64,000 bases of DNA, from the NCBI RefSeq assembly GCF_002099425.1, contig NW_018343964.1:8844001-8908000 (forward strand), given 5' to 3'. A program made the translations under genes and the position numbers. Of this stretch, positions 11,845 through 22,860 are shown in pieces (position 1 is the first letter of the stretch; every line of letters begins with the position of its first letter). Source of the stretch: Phascolarctos cinereus (lineage: Eukaryota; Chordata; Mammalia; Diprotodontia; Phascolarctidae). The notes under the pieces were generated by a model that had not been told where the DNA came from, made no database searches, and saw nothing but the letters and a program-made list of their open reading frames with translations.

Positions 11845-12050
11845 TTCCTCAATGTGGAGAGCTCCTGGTAGGAGATTTCCTCTACCACATTCTCTGCAAT
11901 TTATAGTCAAAGATTTGCCTAGACCACTGAGAGTATCAGCAACTAGCCCAGAATCACACAGCCAGTATTTGCCAGAGGCAGGTTGGAACATGGGTCTGCT
12001 GGACTCTGAGGCCAAAGTCTCTATACCCTATAATGTACTGTCCATGACAG
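11845..12050 (-). mobile_element. MIR-type SINE, antisense
   Basis: Antisense core 'actagcccagaatcacacag', then 'gaggcaggttggaacatggg' and 'ctggactctgaggcc'. Left part is decayed. Confidence 0.6.
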
Positions 12051-12322
12051 CCTGGTTGAGAGAAAATCATCAAGGACCATTAGGTAATGTGGGAGCTCAC
12101 CACCACTGACTAAGGCATTGGGGGATTTGATAGGAGAAAATCCCCTTGTACTTTAGGTCAGCATTAAGGCTACATGATACTGTGATGTCATGACATTCAC
12201 ATCAGACAACAGTAAACAAAAAGGACCTGTCACCCAACTGTAAGATGCTCCTTACTCCCTTTACTCACATCCCCAGACCTTCTTTGCATGAATATTCCCA
12301 GGAAGGTTCCTCAGCAGTCAAA

Positions 12323-12335
12323 CGCCACCTGGTGG
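12323..12335 (-). promoter_or_regulatory. Candidate CTCF binding core
   Basis: The minus strand reads CCACCAGGTGGCG, fitting CCASYAGRKGGCR at all 13 positions. It lies in sequence not assigned to a repeat. Whether it is occupied is unknown. Confidence 0.45.
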
Positions 12336-13104
12336 TATTTACTTAGAAACATATCTACATCTATATAAGCATCAGAGATGGTTTTCAACTCTTATGGAAT
12401 TCTTTCTGTTTCTCTAACAGTTGTGAGTAAGGAGGGAAATGATTACATTTCTCAGGAACCATGGGCCAGGACATAACAGGCAGGGCAGATGTATATTTTC
12501 CATGTGTAGTTGTATGCCCACAGCACAAATTGATTGCATTGAGGGAGTAAGGGAAGAAAGCCATGAGATTGAAGAAATGAAGGGAGGTTGGGGGATGGAT
12601 GGAGGGGGAGAGAAAAGCAAACTAGGGGCTACATGGAGAAAAGGAGACACCTTGAGTGCCTGAGGCAAGCCAAATGGGAAACTGCATGGAGAACAGGATT
12701 GTCAGGTTGGGGATGAGGAGTAGGCAGCAGATGCCAGCCATCAATTTTAAGGGAGACGGAGGCTGCCCACCCCAAAGGGTCTGGCCCTATTGGCCTAACT
12801 GTATAGTCTATCTTCTGTAAAACAGCAAGATCCAACCAGCGTTCCTACTCAGGAGGTCTCTGTTGGCCTGGTTGGACGTATAAGGGTAAGAAGGTGAAGT
12901 CTTGGGAATCCTGTGTACATGACAATATAGCATATGTGTTATGCTTAGGCTCTGAAAGTGAAACCAACAGAGTAAATGTAAAAAAGGATCCACAGCACCA
13001 CGGTTACGCTGTTTCTAGTCACTGAGGGCCATGGCAATGAGATGAAAGAACACTCTGACACCACCACGGTAAACGTAAGATGAGAAGGGATTCTAAAACT
13101 GCTA
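12336..13104. other. Unclassified sequence without recognised gene
   Basis: No repeat family or exon recognised. 12540-12660 is G/A-rich on the plus strand and gives a chance frame. Confidence 0.5.
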
Positions 13105-13445
13105 CAGCCTTAACAATCATTTATTAAGTGCCTACCATGTGCAAGGCACCATGGTTGGTACTGATAACATAAGGGAACAAGTATTTACTAAGTAATTACC
13201 AGGCTAGTACTCTACAAAGATTATCACATTTGATCCTCACAGTAACCCTGAGAGGTAAATGCTATCATGATCCCCATTTTACAGCTGAGGAAACTAAGAC
13301 AGCTAGAGGTTAAGTCAACAGTCAATAATAGTCAATAAACATTCATTAAGCACCTACTATGTGCTAGGCACTGTGCTAAGCACTGAGAATTCAAATAACA
13401 AAGACAGTCCTGCCCTCAAGGAGCTTACAAGCTAGGGTGAAGACA
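13105..13445 (-). mobile_element. L2 3' ends flanking a MIR-type SINE, all antisense
   Basis: 13105-13165 is an antisense L2 tail ('tttattaagtgcctaccatg'). 13166-13315 is an antisense MIR/THER1 ('tcacatttgatcctcacagt', 'ccccattttacagctgagga'). 13325-13445 is a second antisense L2 tail ('aagcacctactatgtgctag', 'ctgccctcaaggagcttaca'). The repeated L2 start means these are two L2 copies, not one split copy. Confidence 0.8.
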
Positions 13446-13474
13446 AAACACAAAAGGAAGATGCTTCAAAATGG

Positions 13475-13671
13475 ACAAAGTCCAGAGTAATGGACTTGGA
13501 ATCAGGATGACCAAGATTCAAATCTCATCTCAGATGTTTGCTAAGTGCTGTGTGACCTTGGGCAAGTCACTTAAAGCTCTCTATACCTCAGTTTCCACAT
13601 CTGTAAAAGGAGGGAGTTAGATTTGAGGGCATCTAAGGTCCCTTCTAGCTCTAAAATCTTTGATCTTCTGA
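13475..13671 (+). mobile_element. MIR3-type SINE
   Basis: 'gagtaatggacttggaatca', 'tgtgaccttgggcaagtcac', and the MIR3 tail 'ctaaggtcccttctagctct'. Confidence 0.85.
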
Positions 13672-13805
13672 AACATTTCCTGCCTTGAAAGAGCTTACAT
13701 TCTCATCAAATCTCTGGTGTCTAAAAAAAAAAAGTTCCAAAACTAGCAGTTTTTAACCTAAGAGACTGAAATGCAGGTTAAATTCTATTACAAGAATCCC
13801 CAAAG

Positions 13806-13971
13806 GGGGCAGCTAGGTGGCATAGTGGATAGAGCACCGGCCCTGGATTCAAGAGGACCTGAGTTCAAATCCGGACTCAGACACATAACACTTATTAGCT
13901 ATGTGACCCTGGGCAAGTCACTTAACCACACTGCCTGGCCCCCCCCCCCAAAAAAAAGAGAGAGGGAAAAA
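13806..13971 (+). mobile_element. WSINE1-like short tRNA-derived SINE
   Basis: Near-intact head 'gggcagctaggtggcatagt', box B-like 'gagttcaaatccgg', core, then a C-run and A-rich tail in place of the MAR1 tail. TSD 'aatccccaaagg' on the left against 'aatcccaaagg' on the right. Little divergence makes it one of the younger copies here. Confidence 0.92.
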
Positions 13972-14063
13972 AATCCCAAAGGCTCTACTCCAAAACCTTA
14001 CGCTAGAATTATGCTTCAAAGGATATTATTTAAATAATTGGGTCACACACAGTATTCTGTACT

Positions 14064-14247
14064 ATGAAAGACAGCATGGTGTCATGCATGCAATACTGGA
14101 CAGGGAATTAGGAAACTTGGCTACAAATCTGAGCCACTTACTAGCTATATAACCTCGGGCAAGTCACTTAACCTCCCAAAGCCTTTACTTTCTTCATCTG
14201 TAAAACAAGAGGGTTGCTAAGATCAACTCCAGCTCTGATGTTATACC
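14064..14247 (+). mobile_element. MIR-type SINE
   Basis: 'gacagcatggtgtcatgcat', 'acctcgggcaagtcacttaa', tail 'gatcaactccagctctgatg'. Confidence 0.8.
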
Positions 14248-14369
14248 AGCATTCAAGTTTTTGGGTACATGTCTTATCTCATGGGTATCCACATTTTCCA
14301 AACCAAATATCAAAATATATAGTATGGCAAAATAAATTCCTTTGGAAAAATATCATTAAAAAAACAGAT

Positions 14370-15002
14370 AAGTGGTCAAAGTACATGAGCAATCACCCTT
14401 GAAAGAACTGTTACCAATCATTAACAACCACAGGAAAGAATGCAAAAAGTTGCTAATTATAAGATAAAACCATTCTGAGATCTCATCGCATATGCAACAA
14501 ATTGGCAAAGATGATGCAAGATAGGAGTGGTCAACATTGGTGGGGCTGTGGAAAGGTGGGCACACAACTACACTATTGAAAGAGTTGGTCCAACCATTCT
14601 GTAAAGTCATTTGAAATTATGCTAAGAAAGTAACTAAAGTGTGACTTAGAAAATCCATTGCTAAGCATATTCTGGGAGGTCAATGACAAAAAAGAATGGC
14701 TTTGTATACACTAAAATAGAGCTAGAGGCACTTCTTAATAACAAAGAATTGAATACAAAGCTAATGTCTATCAACTGAAGTATGACTAAAGAAATTGTGG
14801 TATATGAATATAATGGAATATTACTGTCCTATAAGAAATGATGACTATGATGAATAAGAGAAGCACAATTAGGCTGTATTAATTGGTACAAAGAGAAGTA
14901 AGCCAAAATGGGAAAACAACATACTCAGTGACTCCAGCAATGTGAAAGTGAGGAACAACTGAACTTAATGCTGAGAAATCATAGTTATCCTTTCCATATC
15001 TT
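14370..15002 (+). mobile_element. L1 LINE, end of ORF2 and 3'UTR (left part)
   Basis: Order fits the marsupial L1 3' region: 'ataagtggtcaaagtacatg', 'accattctgagatctcatcg', 'gtcaacattggtggggctgt', 'gtggtatatgaatataatgg'. Continued at 15403-15722 after an insertion. Confidence 0.7.
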
Positions 15003-15402
15003 GGGGGTTAGGGGTGTGGCCCCCATCCTCTAAAATTTTTTGGCCCTCCCTTTGTACCAGAGTAGAAGACTGAATTTTATCTTTGTCTTTTAGGGGGTGT
15101 TTACAATATTTTATTGTAAAATGTGGGTTAAGTATTCGGTCATAGGCTCCCTAATGCATGCTAGCCTTCCTTAGAGTATCATCTGTGGCTTCTGCAAAAC
15201 TCCCCAAAAATTCCCATTTAATTTTTTATGCCAACCTGTGATATCAAAACCATGATGGGGAAAGTTGGGATGTGGAAGGGATAATGCAAAATAACTAAGC
15301 TTGGGCCCAAAGAAGAAATAGAAGACATCACCCCTCCCTGCCTCTTTGAAGCACTGGGGGGGCTATAGGTATTGAGGATACTCTATGTGATACTGGAATT
15401 TT
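15003..15402. mobile_element. Unidentified insertion within L1 3'UTR
   Basis: Sequence beginning 'gggggttaggggtgtggccc' and ending near 'tgaggatactctatgtgata' is unlike the L1 on either side. The layout of its left end recalls Tigger/pogo-derived MITEs, but the right end does not give a convincing inverted repeat. Origin uncertain. Confidence 0.3.
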
Positions 15403-15722
15403 TCAGTTAGTTTTGCTGATACATTTTTTTCCCTTTTTTTGTTTCTTACAGGTGAAGTTTTTTTTTTTCTGGGAGTGATACATTTGGAAATATAGGTAAT
15501 ACAAAAATGAAACACATAAATTTTTAAAAGGGTACTTTCACATATCCTATATTACAAATATTCATAGCAGTATTCTTTGTGATAGCAAACAATTAGAAAT
15601 AAAGTGGGTGCCCATCAACTGAGAAAGCTGAGCAAATTATGTTATATGAATGCAATCGAATGTTATTATGCTAAAAGAAAAGATGAATATAAACAATTCA
15701 GAGAAACAAGACTAACAGAGCT
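15403..15722 (+). mobile_element. L1 LINE 3' region (right part)
   Basis: 'gttagttttgctgatacatt', then 'gtgggtgcccatcaactgag' and 'gttatatgaatgcaatcgaa', typical of L1 3' sequence. Because 'cccatcaactga' also occurs in the left part, this may be a second L1 copy. Bases 15723-16229 have no assigned feature. Confidence 0.55.
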
Positions 15723-16229
15723 ACCAACTATCAATTGTTTTTAACTTTCCCTAGAATCTCTCTGGGCCACTTGGAACTTATTCTATGCTTAGATCTCAGG
15801 TTCGTTTTTATAGTAGAGAAGAAGTGACACAGGGCAAAGGAAGCCGAACCAAGAATACAGCCCACACAATGACGACAATGAAAACATCCCTCAAAGGAGG
15901 CTGAAACTCCACTCAACTGCAATGAACAATTTTGCTTCCAGAGAACAAGACAATGCAACAAATATTCTCTCTCGGTAGAAAAGTGTAGTCACTAATGGTG
16001 TGGAGTACAGAATATGTTATCATACTTGGTTGGCTGGTTATGCTTAATTGTTTTTATTTGTTACCAAAGAGTTCAAAGAGGGAAAGAAGAATATCTGCAA
16101 ATGACTGTGATGTTAATAAACAGTATTCATTTAAAAATGGAAAATAAAACACTACAGTGTTACTTTTCTCGAAATCGGTACTGTCCTGAAAATCCAGCAT
16201 TCATGATTGCTATAATTATCTCATTTGTT

Positions 16230-16476
16230 GTTATTCTTCATTCGTTTCAATTGTATCCAACTCTTCGTGACCCCATTTGGGGTTTTCTTGGCAGAGATAC
16301 TGGAATGGTTTGCCATTTCCTTCTCCAGCTCATTTTACAGATGGGGAATTGAGGCAAACAGGCTTAAGTGACTTGCCCAGGGCCACACTGCTAGTAAGTG
16401 TATGAAGCATGATTTGAACTCAGATCTTCCTGACTCCAGGCCTGGCACTCTACGCACTGCACCACCTAGCTGCCCC
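16230..16476 (-). mobile_element. MAR1-type CORE-SINE, antisense, full length
   Basis: Antisense MAR1 tail ('ccccatttggggttttcttg', 'tttgccatttccttctccag'), core ('gacttgcccagggccacact') and head ('gcaccacctagctgcccc'). TSD 'ttatctca' on both sides. Confidence 0.93.
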
Positions 16477-16489
16477 ATATTTATCTCAC

Positions 16490-16870
16490 ACTAAGTTACA
16501 AACCCCTTGAAAACAGGGGTCATATCTCGATAGTCTTAGCATCTGAGTGAAGTGAGCAGAACCAGGAGAACATCGTACACAGCAACAGCAACATTGCGCG
16601 ATGATTAATTATGACAGGCTTAGCTCTTCTCAGCAATACAATGATCCAAGCCAATTCCAAAATGCTTGTGATGGATACTTGTTTTTTTGTTTTTTCTTTC
16701 TCACAGTTTTTCCCTTTTGTTCTGATTCTTCTTTCACAACATGACTAATGTGGAAATATGTTTAACATGACTGTACATGTATAGCCTAAATAAAATAAAA
16801 ATTTTTAAATAATCTTAGCATCTCCGGATGTACTTAGACTAGTGCCTTGCAAACATCAAAGACTCACAAA
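16490..16870 (+). mobile_element. L2 3' tail split by an L1 insertion
   Basis: 16490-16544 reads 'acaaaccccttgaaaacagg', an L2 tail. It resumes at 16813 after the L1. The interruption is flanked by the same 11 bases on both sides. Confidence 0.7.
16545..16812 (+). mobile_element. 5'-truncated L1 3' end with perfect TSD
   Basis: Runs from 'gagtgaagtgagcagaacca' through 'cttctttcacaacatgacta' to an A-rich end with 'aaataaaataaaa'. TSD 'tcttagcatct' at 16534-16544 and 16813-16823 is identical on both sides, so the boundaries are exact. A 268-base, severely 5'-truncated target-primed insertion. Confidence 0.93.
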
Positions 16871-16885
16871 TGTCTGTTTCAAGTT

Positions 16886-17010
16886 CAATCGGTCAACCAA
16901 TATTTATTAAGTGTCTACTATGTGCCAGGCATTATGCTAAGGGCTGAAGATACAGAAAGAGGCAAAAATAGTTATTGCCCTCAAGGATGTTACGATTGAA
17001 TGGGGGGATG
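16886..17010 (-). mobile_element. L2 LINE 3' end, antisense
   Basis: 'atttattaagtgtctactat', 'ccctcaaggatgttacgatt'. Confidence 0.85.
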
Positions 17011-17284
17011 AATAGACTCATCCTCCGATTGATTTGTCTGTTTTCTCCATTTTGTGAGTGGCAGGAAGCAGCTGGGTGAAGCTACAGAGAACAAATGGCA
17101 AACTGAGCAGGAACATGAGAAAAATAGCACAATCTGGAAGAGAACATTTTGGAGCAGGTCAAACAGGCCAGAGAGTAACTTTTACACAGAGCAGCGTAAA
17201 ACCTTTGACTAATTAAACTAATCTGCCTTTAACTAACTCAGCAACTCAACTGAAAAAAACTGATGAAGTTTCCTCACCTCCACC

Positions 17285-17620
17285 CTGTGAGGCAGCAATG
17301 AGTATAAGTATCATTAGTTCACTTTATAGATGAGGGTGGTGCTAGGGAATGGACACTGAATTTGGAGTCAGAGAACCTCTGTGACCTTGGGCCAATCAAC
17401 GAACTTCTCTGGATCTCTTTGCTTCTTCATTTGTAAAATAAGATGGTTGAGCTAAATGAGCTCTTTCTAAGTTGTAAATTCACATCTATGAAACTGAGGT
17501 TCAGAAAGGTTAGTGACTTATCATATGTCACCCAGTTATTAAGAAGCAGCGCCAGGTAAGGCATGAATCCAGGTCACCTCATTCCAAGAGAGCTTTCCAT
17601 TCACCCTGGTCACATTCTGC
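17285..17620 (-). mobile_element. MIR SINE (antisense) interrupted by MIR3 (sense)
   Basis: 17285-17340 and 17495-17620 read as one antisense MIR ('atcattagttcactttatag', then 'aaactgaggttcagaaaggt'). Between them, 17341-17494 is a sense MIR3-type copy ('tctgtgaccttgggccaatc', 'ctctttctaagttgtaaatt'). Confidence 0.65.
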
Positions 17621-17624
17621 CAGG

Positions 17625-18041
17625 AATATTATCAGTAGTTTTAATCACACACTGACTGGGCCATAGTCACAGAAATTTAAGGTAACCAAATGTACTGAGT
17701 TAAGTTAATGAAATCAGAGTTTGAGAGCAGAGACTTAACATTACTTTTGTACATTTGCTACTTTGGTTTATTCTCAGTACTTCAATGGCATGGCTAATCT
17801 AATCTTGTTTCTAAGTTAATAGCTGATTTTATGTTTATTAGCTATAAAGATCTACATTTGCTCTTTGTATTATCTACACAACCTTCACCATGCCAGGCTA
17901 TTTGGTCCACCATAACAAATTGGCATTTATCAAAAGTGCCAAGACTTGGCAGACAGTCTTAAAGGCAAAATAAAATTTCTTTGTTGGCATATGAAATGCC
18001 TAGTTAGGAATTACTACACCCCCTAAAATACGTCAGCAAGG
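17625..18041. other. Unclassified AT-rich sequence
   Basis: No repeat or exon recognised. At about 17920-17965 the pattern TTGGC, 13 bases, GCCAA, then TTGGC gives three NFI-like half-sites; function is speculative. Confidence 0.4.
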
Positions 18042-18469
18042 TGTGATGATTAAAAAGGTTTGAGAGACGTAGTTTCTGGGTAATTTAATCATTTTATTAA
18101 TATGGCTAGCAGGTTAATAATAAAAGGATGGTCATTTGGCCATCTCTCTTAAACCAAACACCCCTAATGGTGGTGGGGTCACAGTTTATATGCCCTTTGA
18201 AGAGGAGGTATTCACGAAGGGTACCTACTCAACTCAGACTGGTTAACACAATGGGAGGTGGGTATCTTTAAGCAGCTTAGGTCACTCAAATCTTAGTCAG
18301 AGACATCAATTTCATATCATCTGTCATGATAATAGGGAGAAGCAACATTTTCCTTGGGCCTGTCTGAGCAAACAGAATGAGGAATACACCCATTAGCCCA
18401 AACTTAAATTTCTTTTACTGTCTGATTAGATTTTGACCTGGGTAAATCTTTAAGACGCATTTCCCACAT
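18042..18469 (-). mobile_element. Possible solo LTR of an endogenous retrovirus
   Basis: On the minus strand the block begins TGTGGG and ends ATCACA, with a TATA-like 'gcatataaac' and a downstream 'aataaa', spacing suited to U3-R-U5. Length is about 430 bases. No internal retroviral sequence and no clear TSD were seen. If real it is an old, broken solo LTR; family undetermined. Confidence 0.35.
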
Positions 18470-18667
18470 TGGTTGGTTTCTGGATGAGGAAGTAGAAAAA
18501 GGCAAAAATCTTGATTCTAATACAATAATTAGTTATTAAATATTAGAGAGAAATGTTAATTTCTCACAAGGGAATGTCAAAATTGTACAGTACAGTATTA
18601 GCTGTAATGTAATTTATTTACTTTCCCTCTCAACTGGCAATCTCATCTTATCTCTTCTGTAACATAC

Positions 18668-18790
18668 ATTCTTTGGGCATTGTCCAGAGGCTAAGTGACT
18701 TACATAGAGAGTCATATACATTGAGGATGTGTCAAAGGGAAGACCTGAACCTAGGCCTTCCTGACTCTACTCATAATATCATGCTGACTC
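18668..18790 (-). mobile_element. MIR-type SINE fragment, antisense
   Basis: 'ggctaagtgacttacataga', then 'cctaggccttcctgactcta'. Confidence 0.65.
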
Positions 18791-20104
18791 TCAACAGAAC
18801 TTAAAGAAATAAGAATTGACCTATATTATATTTCTATACCTCTACTATCCCATGATCTTGTGGTTTGGCTTAGGTAATCTAATTATAAACCCAGCTGGAA
18901 GACCACTATGGTCATTGTGATTTGAGATATTCAAGGAATAGAGCTCTTCAGCTTAAATGGAGGAATCCAAATGGCTCATTCAGAATCTCTACTAAGTGGT
19001 TTAGGAGCTGATCATGTAATTACTTCTACTGTATGCCTCAATTATATTTATCTTATTTCTAGCCACCTATTGCATAGTTAATCACCCTCATCAGTATTAT
19101 TACCATGAAGCTTTAAAAGTCCATGTTCTCAGACTGTGTCATTATTTTTATAATTCTTTCTACTTTGAAAAGATCTTTGGAGGACTTCTGGTTAGAGGGC
19201 AGATGATGGATATAATATTTCTAAAATTACAAAGTATTCTGACTTTTAAGCTTTCTAACTGGTCACAGTCAGGAGAGAAAAAACAGTATTTTATGGTAAG
19301 ATAAAATGACAATGAGAACTAGAAACCTATTCTATACTTACAGACTGCTTGACATTTCCCAGCTTGGCTTGGTTTCTGAAAAAGAAATGACCTTGAAAAT
19401 AATTAAGGATAACCAAGTAGTGAGGCTGGAGCTCACTGAAGTATGACAATATGCTCATGTCTTCATAACACTGCTAAACATTCATGGGACAGAATGGAAT
19501 TCAACTGCCTTTTAACCAATTTATTCTTCTGCTTCATAGGCTTATGCATATTCACTACATGGCAACTCTAATCTCCATCCATCTGTATCACTCTGAACTT
19601 GGAAATAAAGGCAATTGGATCTTCAGTCTACTGTCACTGGAAACCAAATAAGATTTGGCAAAAAAGAAGCAAAAGGGCCAACACTGACTTTTTTCAGCTT
19701 GTATTTAATTAGACAAATGCAATACAAACAGCCACAGAAAAACAACAACAATAGATTAAGTTTCTTTACTTCGGGCTTATTAATTCAGGTGCTCCTCGAA
19801 AGATATACAAGCAGAGCACTCAGATAACTACATAGAAATACTGTCACTTTACAAGAGGGGTGTGTACATCTGAGAAAGAAACAGAAGTGAGAATGTGAGC
19901 TGAAAAGAAGCATTTGCTCATTAAAATGAATAGATTTTCAAGGTAATAATCACTATGATTCATGTTTTTATGTATTTGATTTTTTTAAGTCAATGTTTTC
20001 ACCTATCCATTGGGGCCTAAGTTGGAGATAACCAATCTGTCACTACATTTTATGAACAGAACTAGCAAATAAAGAGAGAGACAGAGACACAGACATATCC
20101 AGCC
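18791..20104. other. Unclassified sequence without recognised gene
   Basis: About 1.3 kb with no TE signature, open frame or RNA gene I can support. AT-rich and apparently single copy. Confidence 0.5.
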
Positions 20105-20560
20105 CAATCAATCAATCAAACCACTCATTAAGTACCTACAGTGTTCTAGGTGCTTGTGCTAGGAAACGAGGATTCAAAAATAAAAAAGACACTGATTCTA
20201 CCACCAAGGAGTTTGTATTTTATCAAGACTGTAACATGTAAAAAATATATGCAAAAGAAACACAAGGCCATTGGGACTGGGAGGCACCAACATTCAATGG
20301 AAGGATCAGGAAAGACTTCATGAAGAAGAAGAAGATATGCCTTGGAGGATTCCAAGGAGTGGAGGGTAAGAAGAAAAGAATTTTAGGCATGGAAGAAGGG
20401 GTGGGGAAAGATATAGCCTGGACCAGGCACACAGATAGGAGATAAGTGTCTTCTCAGAGGAACAACAAAAAAGGTTTGGTTGTTTTAACCTCACCATACA
20501 TAGAGAGAAGCACTGTACAAAAAACATGGAAAAGAAGATTGGGTCTAGATTGTGCCTAAT
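20105..20560 (-). mobile_element. L2 LINE 3' region, antisense
   Basis: 'aatcaatcaatcaaaccact', 'aagtacctacagtgttctag', then 'caggaaagacttcatgaaga' and 'gcatggaagaaggggtgggg', following the antisense L2 3' order. Confidence 0.75.
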
Positions 20561-20699
20561 ATTATAAGTAATTCTATGAAAATGTATCTTATATAATAAT
20601 GGTGTTACATAGGGAAGTTAGTTTCATAGAAATTGTGCCATTATGGGCATACTGTCATATAAAATTGTAATGGCATTTTGTAACTTTATGGTGGGACTT

Positions 20700-20890
20700 G
20701 GCTATATGAATAAATGAATGAATGAAAAGCATGTTTTATGTGCTATGTGTCAGGCACTATACTAAATGGAGTGCTGGGGATACAAATACAAAAGAGTGAT
20801 GGTCCCTAACCTCAAGGAGATTACATTTTAACAGGGGGACACAACTCAAGCAGTCAGGAAAGGATAAAATCACAGGGATAGTAAGTGGAG
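20700..20890 (-). mobile_element. L2 LINE 3' end, antisense
   Basis: 'aatgaatgaatgaaaagcat', 'gtgtcaggcactatactaaa', 'cctcaaggagattacatttt'. Bases 20935-20955 are an (AAAAC)n run. Bases 20956-21185 have no assigned feature. Confidence 0.85.
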
Positions 20891-21189
20891 TCATAGGGTA
20901 ACTGCAGGAAAACAACATGATTTTGCAAAAAAGGCAAAACAAAACAAAACAAAGCCACTCTCTTCCCATGCCACCTATGTCACCACTCTTGCCCTGCCAT
21001 CCTCCCAATAGGACCTCCACTCCTGCCCTGACACTCTCTGCTGTTTGGTGAGAACTCCCTATATCTCTCTGACCCAAGCCACCCAAATATACTATTTTCC
21101 TGCCCTGTCACAGTGTGCATGGCCCTTCTACTTCCTTTGTCCACTTCTTCCTCTGGGAGCAGTAATCAAATAAATTCATTGCTCCTAAA

Positions 21190-21262
21190 AAGGTAAGATT
21201 TGAATTTGGGTCTTCCTGACTCCAAGCCCAGAATTCTTTCTATAATACCACCCAACTGGCGC
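21190..21262 (-). mobile_element. tRNA-derived SINE head fragment, antisense
   Basis: 'gatttgaatttgggtcttcc', then 'ataataccacccaactggc', the antisense head of MIR/MAR1-type SINEs. Bases 21263-21640 have no assigned feature. Confidence 0.7.
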
Positions 21263-21644
21263 TGATTAAAGAGTCTATTGTGTGCCACTGACCAAAGGTG
21301 AGTCCACAGGGTTCATCCATTGAACCCTACATTGGTGCTTCCTTCAAGTGTCAGGTGACCGAGGGAAGGGGAAGATTTGGTAAGTGTATATTTATTTCAC
21401 AAAGATTTCTCTAGACCTGAATCACATGTTCCAGTCTACAATGACTGAAACCTCTCTTAATTGGGAGGTGCCCTACCCTGTCTAAACATGCAGATAATGC
21501 CAGGAACTCCCTTTTCATTCATCACAGCATAAGACACTTAATCCTTTTCCTTGTACAAAAGGCAAACATGGTATTTAACTTCAATATTTGCTCCATGTCT
21601 GCTCAGCTGTCTGTATAGCCTTCACACTCCTATCAGTATCACCG

Positions 21645-21825
21645 CACTCTCGGATTAAAGTCTTAGAGGGCAGGGACTGTCTAGCAGTCAGTCAGTCAAG
21701 ATTTATTAAGTGCCTACTATGTGCCAGGCACTGTGCTAAGCACTAGGGATACAAAAAGAAGCAAAAGATAGTCCCTGCCCTCAAGGAGATTCTAGTCCAA
21801 TGGAGTATTTCATAGGTACTCAGTG
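21645..21825. mobile_element. Sense L2 tail interrupted by antisense L2 tail
   Basis: 21645-21687 is a sense L2 tail ('cttagagggcagggactgtc'). 21688-21800 is antisense ('aagtgcctactatgtgccag', 'ccctgccctcaaggagattc'). A sense-like tail resumes ('cataggtactcagtgatga'). Confidence 0.65.
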
Positions 21826-21924
21826 ATGACCACGATGGTGGTGTCTCCTGCTTAAATGGCTTTCTTAACAGCATCTCCTGTCTCTCCCAAATTCCAGTAA
21901 TTATTCACTGCTTCTTGGAGAACT

Positions 21925-22290
21925 CAACCCAGTTGTCCTTTAAACATCTCAAACTCAACACATCTGAAAGAGAACACATATTTTCCCATGAAATCCACCC
22001 CTCCTCCTAACTGGATTCAAGCAAGGCAAGAGGAAAAAGGTGATAGATGGGAGAGATATGAAGGCAGAATGGATAAGACTCTGTAACTAATTGGATATAG
22101 GGGGTAAGGGAGAGCACAGAGTGGAGGATGATTCCAACATTGTAAACGTGGGTGACTGGAAGGACAGTGGTGACATGTAAAAGAAAATCAATTAATCAAA
22201 GGAAGATACGTGACTTACCCAAGGTCATACAGCTAGATAGTGCCAGAGCCAGGTTCCAAATCCTGATTCCCAAGCAAAGTTCAATATAAT
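21925..22290. mobile_element. L2 fragments in both orientations, then antisense MIR
   Basis: 21925-22012 is sense L2 coding ('aaacatctcaaactcaacac'). 22030-22170 is antisense L2 ('gtggaggatgattccaacat'). 22190-22290 is antisense MIR ('gtgacttacccaaggtcata'). Confidence 0.65.
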
Positions 22291-22744
22291 AAATGTTTCA
22301 AGCAGGTCATGTAGCTATCTGTCCCTCCCTGACTCAATTCCTACATACGGCCGGATTCCAGCTGGTGAGACTCTTCCTTAGATGTAGAATGGAAAGCCTG
22401 GTAATCTCTGCACAATTCAATGACATGAGAGGAGCCAAAGAGCTCATAGCAATAAACACCCATACTATTATTACCATACAATTTGAACTACACTCCACGA
22501 TTGAAAGCCAAATCTTTAGAGAGCAGCAAAATGCATTAACATTTAAAACAATGGAAAACACCCAACAGACTTTCATTCCCAGAGCTGAAGACTTTTTGAT
22601 GCCTTCTTGCTGTCAGTTGGGGCCGGGGGTGGGGGGGGAGACAGTACAGTTTACATCTGTGATTTCATCAGTTTAGAGAATGCTTTCCATGAATAATACA
22701 GATTATTAACTTGTATGCAATTTATGGTTTTAGAGTGTTGACAA
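22291..22744. other. Unclassified sequence with a chance open frame
   Basis: No TE signature. A 127-codon plus-strand frame covers 22293-22676 but has no domain, no supported splice context and ordinary composition; I do not call it a gene. Confidence 0.45.
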
Positions 22745-22860
22745 GGTCACTGAGATGTTCACAAGGGATGTGAACAGGATCCCACAACCACTAAGTATCA
22801 AAGGTTGAACTTGAACTTTCTGGTTCTAAAGTCAGCAACTATGTTATACTTTCCCACCAA
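22745..22860 (-). mobile_element. MIR-type SINE, antisense, decayed
   Basis: 'gacaaggtcactgagatgtt', 'aggttgaacttgaactttct', and 'atactttcccacc' at the head. Bases 22861-23429 have no assigned feature. Confidence 0.45.

Noticed and set aside
13806-13971. tRNA gene suggested by box A/B-like text in SINE heads here and elsewhere
   Set aside because: These are tRNA-derived SINE heads in dispersed copies with TSDs and do not fold as a full tRNA.
22293-22676. 127-codon plus-strand open frame
   Set aside because: No recognisable family, no splice or promoter support, and unremarkable composition.
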